From Candidatus Kapaibacterium sp. (GTDB lineage Bacteria; Bacteroidota; Ignavibacteria; Palsa-1295): a stretch of DNA of 6,074 nucleotides. The notes beneath the pieces were generated by a model. The model did no database searches. It saw nothing but the letters and a program-made list of their open reading frames with translations, and was not told where the DNA came from. The DNA lies in NCBI GenBank assembly GCA_025450975.1, contig JANWLI010000039.1, forward strand, positions 1-6,074. Direction: 5' to 3'. The translations under genes and the position numbers were made by a program. Positions 1 through 4,639 of this stretch are shown piece after piece. Positions within the stretch are counted from its first letter, which is position 1; each line of letters begins with the position of its first letter.

Positions 1-30
1 CGCGGCGGCAACGAAGTGATCGTGTATTAG
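1..30 (+). CDS. Possible 3' end of a convergent plus-strand gene (partial)
   Basis: Reading from base 1 in the first frame gives nine codons (RGGNEVIVY) followed by a TAG stop at 28-30. The codons are GC-rich and plausible. The stop falls immediately before the AT-rich repeat that separates this end from the TonB receptor gene on the other strand, which would make a tail-to-tail arrangement. Nine residues are too few to assign a family, and an open frame this short arises easily by chance. The call rests only on position and codon look. Confidence 0.25.
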   Translation, partial: RGGNEVIVY

Positions 31-70
31 TCTGAACCCATAAATCCTAATAATCTCAAAAATCCCAGTT
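31..70 (-). repeat. 9-bp-periodic repeat copy overlapping the TonB receptor stop
   Basis: On the minus strand this stretch reads as consecutive 9-mers TGGGATTTT, TGAGATTAT, TAGGATTTA and a partial TGGGTTCAG. This is the same pattern as the two repeat arms around the GxxExxY gene. It shares the exact 10-mer CCATAAATCC (38-47) with the right arm (4541-4550), and both have TCWGAA just before that 10-mer. It also has a CCCAGTT end (65-71 region) like the CCAGTTCAGA end of that arm. The first unit supplies the last codons of the receptor (W-D-F) and its TGA stop. It is probably a solo or decayed copy of the same repeat family; low sequence complexity is a caveat. Confidence 0.5.
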
Positions 71-2374
71 TATCTTGAAGATCACATTCCTCCGCTCTTC
101 CCATGCTGCACCGCTGAAGTAGATTCCTTTAAGCAGATGTGAATGATCGAATACATTCGTGATGTAGACCGAGGTTTCCAGTGAAGTTCTGCCGCTTAGT
201 TGGAATGTGTATCCTCCGGAAAGATTAATGATCCATGCCGGTGTTACGTGAGCACGTTGATTAAAATCGAACAGCCCGGTGCCGAATGTGATATTATCCG
301 GATTACCATTCGTCAGCCCCGACCCATAGTTTGCTGCTACGTTTACAAACCAGTTTTTCGGCTGGTAGTTAGCCGAGAGCACAACCGAGAGGCGCTGATC
401 ATGGTCGAGATCGCTCGCTTCGCCGACTTCGTCGATATCGAGAAATCCTCCCGATATTTTTCCGGAGCCATATGCATGGATCACGGCAATATTCGACAGC
501 ATTGAGAAGGGAAGCGTCGGGTGATGATACGAAAGCGCGAGTTCGAGTCCATCTGTCGTGACTGTTTCGATATTGACCGGAGTCCGGATAGCGCTCGAGC
601 CGAGTGACTCGTCGTCAAGTCCCGGTGAGGCAAGCTTGTGAAAGTATGCAAACTTTCCTGTCATGCCGAAGCTGAAGCTATGTGTAAATGCTGCTTCATA
701 GAGATCGTCGCGCTCGGCAAGCGTCGCTTCGCCGAGTGAGCCGACATTCGACGCGAGCGTCCGTAGTCCTTCAATATTTGTCGGCATCAAGAGTTTGCCG
801 TAGTAGAGGTAGGCATTCGTCGCTTCGCCAATAAGGAAATTCCACCTAATGCGCGGACTTAGCTGCCGCTGCACCTCAACATCAGGCGCAATATGCTGAT
901 CGTAGCGGACACCGAGATCGAACCGCGTCCACTCCAGTGGATGCCACTCTGCCTGGAGAAATGCGCCGAAGTCCGAGCCCTTAAAATCCGAGATGATCTC
1001 AGGACCGCTATTGCCTGCAGAATCTCTCGATGTGAAGTGCTCCTTACCTGTCACCGCTTCGATCTGCAAACCCGCAGCCATCGAGAGCTCATGTGAGAAT
1101 CGCTTTGTATATTTCGACCGCAAACCCAGAGTCATAAACGACCGATCCTCGGCTAGTACATACGGAGTTACGGTATCGCTTGCAAAGTAGAAGAAGGGCT
1201 CGTTGATCGCTCCCGGAAGAAAGGCAAGTGCTCCCTGTCGTGAGTAGATGCCTGCAAAGAGATCGCTCTGCCCGTCCGGCTCAGTCGAGATCGTATGAAA
1301 ATACGATAGGCCTTGAAACGCATTCGTAGTCTTCTGTCTGTCATCGACGATCCCTTGTTCAAGAGAGTCGAAAGGGATTTGTGTATAGGTCCGTCCCCAA
1401 TTCAGGTTAAGCGTGAGGTAATCGCGATCGCTCAAGAGATAATCGAACTTCCCATAGAGGAAGTAATCAAATCCATGATCGTGCGAAAGATACTCAAGCG
1501 GCGGATCGATGCGACGATCCGTTTCCTGCCGCGATGCCGATACGAAGTAGCCGAAGGCATCAAGATGATCGCTTACGGCAAGCGACGCGCCGTTCGAGTT
1601 GATCGCCTTGAATGCGCCGATGTTGTCGCCGGCATTGTCATCGGTCAGGTAGCTGCCGACATACGTCTCCGCATCGAGGTGAAAATGCCCGGATGGCACG
1701 CGATTCTGCAGGTCAACGATGCCTGCCATCTGTCCGCCATACTCGGCTGCGAAGCCACCGGTATGAAAGACGGCACGGTCGATGACCTTCGGATCGACGA
1801 CTTCATTAAGTCCGCCGAAGACGCCGAGCGGAACAGGGATGCCATCGACGAGATAGGTGAACTCCCCATGCTGACCGCGGATGTGCACCTCGCCAGTCGT
1901 CGCCCGTGCCGCACCTGCAAGATTCTGCTGGATCAGGCTCGTGATACGCGAGGACGGTGCAGCATGGTACGTCTCGGCCTCAAAGACCTGGTTGCCTGTT
2001 TGAATGTCAACTGCCGTGATCTGTGGCATACCATCAGCTACGACAATAACATCCTGATGCTCCTCCTCGACAAGTTTAGCATCGAGCCAGACATGGGCAG
2101 AATCGATCAGGACGGAGTCGGTGAAGGTCGTATAACTGACGTAGCGGATAGTAACAACGTAGCTGCCTTCGGCCACATCGTTAAAGACTGCAATACCGGC
2201 CGGGTTAGTGATGCGTCTTGCAACGACAATTTCTCCGCGCCGCAACTCGACTCGCGCAAGCGAAAGGGGTACATCATGAACTTCATCGTAGACCCGCACG
2301 GTGAACGTAACGGTCTGGCCAAACACGTTACCGGCAAACACTAGTAATAAACATTTCCAAAAAAGGATACGCAT
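56..2374 (-). CDS. TonB-dependent outer-membrane receptor with carboxypeptidase-regulatory-like N-terminal domain
   Basis: This is a 772-aa outer-membrane transporter that would import a ligand using TonB/ExbBD energy. The chosen ATG at 2374 gives a clean signal peptide (MRILFWKCLLLVFAGNVFGQ, cut likely before the final Q). An in-frame ATG at 2434 would add 20 charged residues in front of it and would run through a palindrome, so it is unlikely. Residues about 24-100 form a carboxypeptidase-regulatory-like beta-sandwich (A-R-V-E-L, N-P-A-G-I-A-V-F, G-S-Y-V-V-T-I). Residues about 119-225 form the plug, with VHIRGQHGEFTYLVDGIPVP and a GGFAAEYGGQMAGIVD segment. The rest is a barrel rich in alternating aromatic strands. 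The protein ends in the aromatic terminus INWDF expected by the BAM machinery. At 772 aa it is compact for the family. The His-rich exported protein just upstream suggests metal or metal-chelate import, but no substrate can be read from the sequence. Confidence 0.93.
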   Translation of the reverse strand: MRILFWKCLLLVFAGNVFGQTVTFTVRVYDEVHDVPLSLARVELRRGEIVVARRITNPAGIAVFNDVAEGSYVVTIRYVSYTTFTDSVLIDSAHVWLDAKLVEEEHQDVIVVADGMPQITAVDIQTGNQVFEAETYHAAPSSRITSLIQQNLAGAARATTGEVHIRGQHGEFTYLVDGIPVPLGVFGGLNEVVDPKVIDRAVFHTGGFAAEYGGQMAGIVDLQNRVPSGHFHLDAETYVGSYLTDDNAGDNIGAFKAINSNGASLAVSDHLDAFGYFVSASRQETDRRIDPPLEYLSHDHGFDYFLYGKFDYLLSDRDYLTLNLNWGRTYTQIPFDSLEQGIVDDRQKTTNAFQGLSYFHTISTEPDGQSDLFAGIYSRQGALAFLPGAINEPFFYFASDTVTPYVLAEDRSFMTLGLRSKYTKRFSHELSMAAGLQIEAVTGKEHFTSRDSAGNSGPEIISDFKGSDFGAFLQAEWHPLEWTRFDLGVRYDQHIAPDVEVQRQLSPRIRWNFLIGEATNAYLYYGKLLMPTNIEGLRTLASNVGSLGEATLAERDDLYEAAFTHSFSFGMTGKFAYFHKLASPGLDDESLGSSAIRTPVNIETVTTDGLELALSYHHPTLPFSMLSNIAVIHAYGSGKISGGFLDIDEVGEASDLDHDQRLSVVLSANYQPKNWFVNVAANYGSGLTNGNPDNITFGTGLFDFNQRAHVTPAWIINLSGGYTFQLSGRTSLETSVYITNVFDHSHLLKGIYFSGAAWEERRNVIFKINWDF

Positions 2375-2408
2375 AACATCTAAAAAATTGTGATAAATAA
2401 AACGACGA

Positions 2409-2431
2409 GTACGATCGGTTTTAGATCGTAC
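2409..2431. promoter_or_regulatory. Perfect 8-bp inverted repeat upstream of the TonB receptor (operator or hairpin)
   Basis: GTACGATC (2409-2416) and GATCGTAC (2424-2431) are perfect inverted copies separated by the 7-nt spacer GGTTTTA. The site lies 34 nt before the preferred receptor ATG and 25 nt after the stop of the His-rich gene. The symmetry and length suit a dimeric repressor site or an RNA hairpin. On the transcribed strand it is followed by TCGTCGTTTTATTT, not by an immediate U-run, so a classic intrinsic terminator is less convincing. The regulator is unknown. Confidence 0.5.
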
Positions 2432-2456
2432 CATAAAGCAGAAGTGGAGTTAGAAG

Positions 2457-2777
2457 TTATGCAGTAGGAGGACCGCGAAGTGTACGAAGCCGGACACAAG
2501 AGCGGATGTAGATCTCCTCATGTGTGGCTTGTGGAGCCTCATCAACGGAGGTCAGCGAGATCGCAGAGAGAGCTGTAGATTCGGTAGAAACTGTCGGGCC
2601 TTTTGCGCAGAATTCGCAACCATTGGCGTGGCTGTCATGCTCTATGGAAGCAGAATACGCAGACCTGTCATCCTCATGCCCGTGGCCATGATGCACGATA
2701 TCATGCATTGCGCTTGCCGTCGAGAGAACGACAACACAAAGTGCCAGAATGACGCGATATAGCTTGGCGATCTGCAT
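2457..2777 (-). CDS. Exported His-rich small protein with CxxC and C-terminal RGPP (DUF2946/HYC_CC_PP-like)
   Basis: This 106-aa protein begins with a typical signal peptide (MQIAKLYRVILALCVVVLST, cleavage likely after ASA at residue 23). A His cluster follows (H25, H29, H30, H32, H34, H47, H50), then CEFC at 54-57, a Cys at 94 and RGPP at 101-104. This layout (His, CxxC, closing R-x-P-P) resembles the DUF2946 and HYC_CC_PP groups of small exported proteins that often sit beside TonB receptors; the assignment is by pattern only. Metal binding in the periplasm or at the outer membrane is an inference. The TonB receptor follows after 82 nt. A GTG at 2795 would add six residues; neither start has a Shine-Dalgarno site, and the ATG gives the better signal peptide. 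Confidence 0.8.
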   Translation of the reverse strand: MQIAKLYRVILALCVVVLSTASAMHDIVHHGHGHEDDRSAYSASIEHDSHANGCEFCAKGPTVSTESTALSAISLTSVDEAPQATHEEIYIRSCVRLRTLRGPPTA

Positions 2778-2823
2778 GGAACGGGGGACAAACACGGACG
2801 AGATGGTAAATAAGTCCGGATAG

Positions 2824-2997
2824 CTAATAGGGGATCGTCGGGGGCGTACCGCCGCTTTCAGTGACGGTAAGCTGGCTTAATGGATAGCTGCGGACTTCAC
2901 CGGTATCGAGTTTAACCGAGGCCGAGTCCTTCGAGGAGTTGACCAAAACGATCACTCCGGGCCCGTCAGGTGTCTGAACAAAATCGCCGGGTTTCAT
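2824..2997 (-). CDS. 57-aa small protein with SH3/KOW-like pattern
   Basis: The ATG at 2997 opens a 57-codon frame ending in TAG. It starts MKPGDFVQTPDGPGVIVLVN and continues with VKLDTGEVRSYPLSQLTV (residues 28-45). The sequence G-D-x-V-x-T-P-x-G-x-G-V-I, then V-x-L-D-x-G, then x-x-L is the layout of very small five-strand SH3/KOW-like barrels found in many uncharacterised short bacterial proteins. AGGAG at 3007-3011 is well spaced from the start and strengthens the call. The tail after residue 47 (SGGTPPTIPY) looks disordered. The gene begins 45 nt after tRNA-Pro and ends 46 nt before the His-rich gene, so all may share a transcript. The function is unknown; RNA or protein binding would be typical of the fold but is not shown. 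Confidence 0.78.
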   Translation of the reverse strand: MKPGDFVQTPDGPGVIVLVNSSKDSASVKLDTGEVRSYPLSQLTVTESGGTPPTIPY

Positions 2998-3006
2998 ATG
3001 CGTATG

Positions 3007-3011
3007 CTCCT
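3007..3011 (-). promoter_or_regulatory. Shine-Dalgarno site AGGAG for the 57-aa gene
   Basis: AGGAG on the minus strand lies 9 nt before the ATG at 2997. It is the only clear Shine-Dalgarno match in front of a start in this window; the other four visible starts have AT-rich leaders with none. It supports this small frame as a translated gene. Confidence 0.6.
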
Positions 3012-3042
3012 AGAGAGATCCCGTGAAGGTGAGAAATACTTG

Positions 3043-3115
3043 TCGGGGCGACACGATTCGAACGTGCGACCCCCTGCTCCCAAAGCAGGTGCGCTACCAG
3101 CTGCGCCACGCCCCG
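3043..3115 (-). tRNA. tRNA-Pro(UGG)
   Basis: A complete 73-nt cloverleaf can be folded. The acceptor arms CGGGGCG/CGCCCCG pair at all seven positions, and the D stem is GCGC/GCGC around AGCTGGTA. The anticodon stem CCTGC/GCAGG carries the loop TTTGGGA with anticodon TGG (3080-3082). The variable loop is GGGTC. The T stem GCACG/CGTGT has one G-U pair and the loop TTCGAAT. The discriminator base is A, and the following bases are CAA, so CCA is not encoded and must be added after transcription. C at position 1 paired with G72 is typical of tRNA-Pro. The tRNA lies 48 nt after the lipoprotein gene and 45 nt before the 57-aa gene. Confidence 0.97.
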
Positions 3116-3163
3116 ATTTTCAGAACCGCACTCCTAACGCCCGTTCGCCTAAAAAGATTTACC

Positions 3164-4045
3164 TTATTGGCTTAGGTAGATAAAATCGCCGTACGACGTA
3201 TATGAGGGCTTGCCATCCCCATGAGGCGTAGCCGTGACATACACGCGATACTGGCCATTTAAGAGGTTATCTGCCTTGAAGTGATAGGTATTCGGGCCTG
3301 CCCAGTGATTGTCGAACCTGTAGGATTCCGTAGAGCGAAGTGGCGTAAGGTTGATGCGTACGAGGATCTTACAATTTTCCTTCAGCCAGTAGATAACATC
3401 GAGTATGTTGTTGGTCGGATTCGGGAATGATGGCTGGAGATCGATCACACTTTCTGCAGGCTCCCGGTAGTCGCCGTCATCAGGACCGTCGATGATACCG
3501 ATCGAGTCGGAACTCAAACCTTGCGTTTTAATGACACCGTGAAACCTGTTATTCTCGGTGCCGCCTTTAACAATATCCGACGTCGTGAGATACTCCTCTG
3601 TAGTCAGCGATCGTACTTTTAGTTGATAGAAGTACGGATACCAGTCATTTTTTGGTGTCTGGCAAAGATCGACAAAAAATGTATCGAAGATCGAGATGGC
3701 TGTGTTCGGTGCGAGGCTGAACGTATCGCTGACGAAGCGGTACCCATAGATGGAGCGGATACGAGTAGAATCGCTAATAAATACGCCTCCCTCTAAAACG
3801 CCATATTGGATCTCATACTGGATCGTATGAAGCGTATCGGTTGCGTTGTTGAGCTTAAATCCCAGATACGCATCGTAGTACGTACCGGTATCGACTTCTT
3901 CGAACCATCGCCCGCCGCCAACAAGCGACACCGAAGGTTTGCCATCGTAGTGTAATCCATCCAGGGGTTCAGTGGGAGCGGAGGTATCGGACTCACAGCT
4001 CAACAGCATGAAGGGTAGAAAAACGAAAAGCAAAGGATATCTCAT
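3164..4045 (-). CDS. Lipoprotein of unknown function with T9SS-sorting/FlgD-like C-terminal region
   Basis: This is a 293-aa protein. It starts with a lipoprotein signal peptide (MRYPLLFVFLPFMLLSC), with the lipobox LLSC putting the lipidated cysteine at residue 17. A short Ser/Thr/Pro linker follows, then a beta-rich middle (about 35-170) with no motif I recognise. Residues about 205-270 carry PSFPNPTNNILDVIYWL, then a strand-rich stretch, then WAGPNTYHFKADNLLNGQYR. That pattern matches the C-terminal type A sorting domains of type IX cargo and the related FlgD-like Ig fold (usual form: PNPFNP...I.Y.L, then AG.Y...D...L.SG.Y). About 20 further residues follow it, which is unusual for a true sorting signal, so it may be only an Ig-like domain. 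The ATG at 4045 has no Shine-Dalgarno site. The protein is likely on the cell surface or in the periplasm. Confidence 0.85.
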   Translation of the reverse strand: MRYPLLFVFLPFMLLSCESDTSAPTEPLDGLHYDGKPSVSLVGGGRWFEEVDTGTYYDAYLGFKLNNATDTLHTIQYEIQYGVLEGGVFISDSTRIRSIYGYRFVSDTFSLAPNTAISIFDTFFVDLCQTPKNDWYPYFYQLKVRSLTTEEYLTTSDIVKGGTENNRFHGVIKTQGLSSDSIGIIDGPDDGDYREPAESVIDLQPSFPNPTNNILDVIYWLKENCKILVRINLTPLRSTESYRFDNHWAGPNTYHFKADNLLNGQYRVYVTATPHGDGKPSYTSYGDFIYLSQ

Positions 4046-4080
4046 AATGAGCGAAGCGTTTATGGATCCATGAAAATTTA

Positions 4081-4121
4081 TCTGAACTGGAATTTATGGA
4101 ATTATTGGAATTTTTGAAATT
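4081..4121 (+). repeat. Left arm of 41-nt inverted repeat (four 9-bp units)
   Basis: After TCTGAAC, the arm is made of TGGAATTTA (4088), TGGAATTAT (4097), TGGAATTTT (4106) and TGAAATT (4115). Aligned without gaps to the reverse complement of 4528-4568 it matches at 35 of 41 positions by my hand count, with the first 14 identical. Its last two bases lie in the TAA stop codon of the GxxExxY gene. Confidence 0.8.
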
Positions 4122-4515
4122 ATTTTTTGCTCGGTCTATACTTTTTATTGGTAAACCGATGAAATTGGAGGCTTTTTGCACCGAAGTTAATCAGGAGCCC
4201 TGTTTCAATGTTGTATGCCTCTAAATAGTTTATAGCTTGAGCAATATGAACATCTTCAAGTTGCGTGATGGCTTTCAGCTCAACTGAGATATTGCCGTCG
4301 ACAAGAAAGTCAACCCGACGTGTGCCAATATGCTCGCCTTTATAATAGATTGGCATTTCATGCTCTCTTCGATGGAGAATCGCATTCTCGCGTAACTCTA
4401 TGCTCAGTGCTCGCTGATAGATCACCTCCTGAAATCCATTTCCCAGAGCGGCATGAACTTTCATCGCTGCGCCAATAATTTTACCACATAAATCGAATTC
4501 TTTGAAATCCTTCAT
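4120..4515 (-). CDS. GxxExxY protein (PD-(D/E)XK nuclease-like family)
   Basis: This 131-aa protein has the family signature GFQEVIY at residues 27-33 (G27, E30, Y33), inside the typical context HAALGNGFQEVIYQRAL. It then has a PD-(D/E)XK-like core: VDF with D69, ELK with E79 and K81, and a following H90..Q93 helix. The closing segment GLLINFGAKSLQFHRF is also typical. Families of this kind (GxxExxY, TIGR04256/PDDEXK_3) are about 120-130 aa, so the protein is full length. The cellular role of the family is not established; nucleic-acid cleavage is inferred from the fold. The gene looks AT-richer than its neighbours and sits exactly between two inverted repeat arms, which suggests it entered as a unit. 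There is no Shine-Dalgarno site before the ATG. Confidence 0.92.
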   Translation of the reverse strand: MKDFKEFDLCGKIIGAAMKVHAALGNGFQEVIYQRALSIELRENAILHRREHEMPIYYKGEHIGTRRVDFLVDGNISVELKAITQLEDVHIAQAINYLEAYNIETGLLINFGAKSLQFHRFTNKKYRPSKK

Positions 4516-4527
4516 GCTGTAAATGAA

Positions 4528-4568
4528 AATTTCAGAAATTCCATAAATCCCAAGAATTCCAGTTCAGA
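4528..4568 (-). repeat. Right arm of 41-nt inverted repeat (four 9-bp units)
   Basis: On the minus strand the arm reads TCTGAAC followed by TGGAATTCT, TGGGATTTA, TGGAATTTC and TGAAATT. It is the inverted partner of 4081-4121 with six mismatches; at least two of these would be G-U pairs in RNA. It lies 12 nt upstream of the GxxExxY start and so occupies the place where a promoter or leader would be expected. Confidence 0.8.
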
Positions 4569-4639
4569 CAGAAGATGGTGCCTGTACCTACGGCATTAAT
4601 ATACTTCCAAAAGAGGAAATAATCACACCAGGAGGACAA

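Larger units (their letters stand above)
4081..4568 (-). mobile_element. Candidate repeat-bounded cassette carrying the GxxExxY gene
   Basis: The 488-bp unit begins and ends with matching inverted arms (TCTGAACTGGAATT at 4081-4094 and its reverse complement at 4555-4568, extending to 41 nt each). It contains nothing else but the GxxExxY gene: the right arm ends 12 nt before its ATG, and the left arm runs into its TAA. A transcript could fold into a long stem with the gene in the loop. No flanking target-site duplication is visible and no transposase is encoded. Mobility is therefore an inference and would depend on enzymes acting in trans or on the encoded nuclease-like protein. Confidence 0.45.

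Noticed and set aside
1313..2344. 343-codon open frame on the plus strand
   Set aside because: It is antisense to the TonB receptor, whose signal peptide, plug motifs and barrel are clear. The plus-strand translation shows no domain and a composition typical of an antisense shadow.
2375..2434. Longer receptor start at ATG 2434
   Set aside because: It would put 20 mostly charged residues before a complete signal peptide and would read through the palindrome; the ATG at 2374 fits an exported protein.
2778..2795. GTG start for the His-rich protein
   Set aside because: It adds six residues with no ribosome binding site; the ATG at 2777 gives a standard signal peptide. It is not excluded outright.
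3116..3163. Intrinsic terminator after the lipoprotein gene
   Set aside because: Only a weak three- to four-pair stem around AACGGGCGTT can be drawn, with no U-run after it; no promoter for the tRNA is convincing here either.
4081..4568. CRISPR array or tandem-repeat locus
   Set aside because: The 9-bp units are contiguous, with no spacers between them, and occur only as two short inverted blocks flanking a gene.
4605..4618. TTCC-AAAAGA-GGAA hairpin as a terminator for the carboxylase gene
   Set aside because: The stem is only four base pairs and AT-rich, with no U-run behind it.
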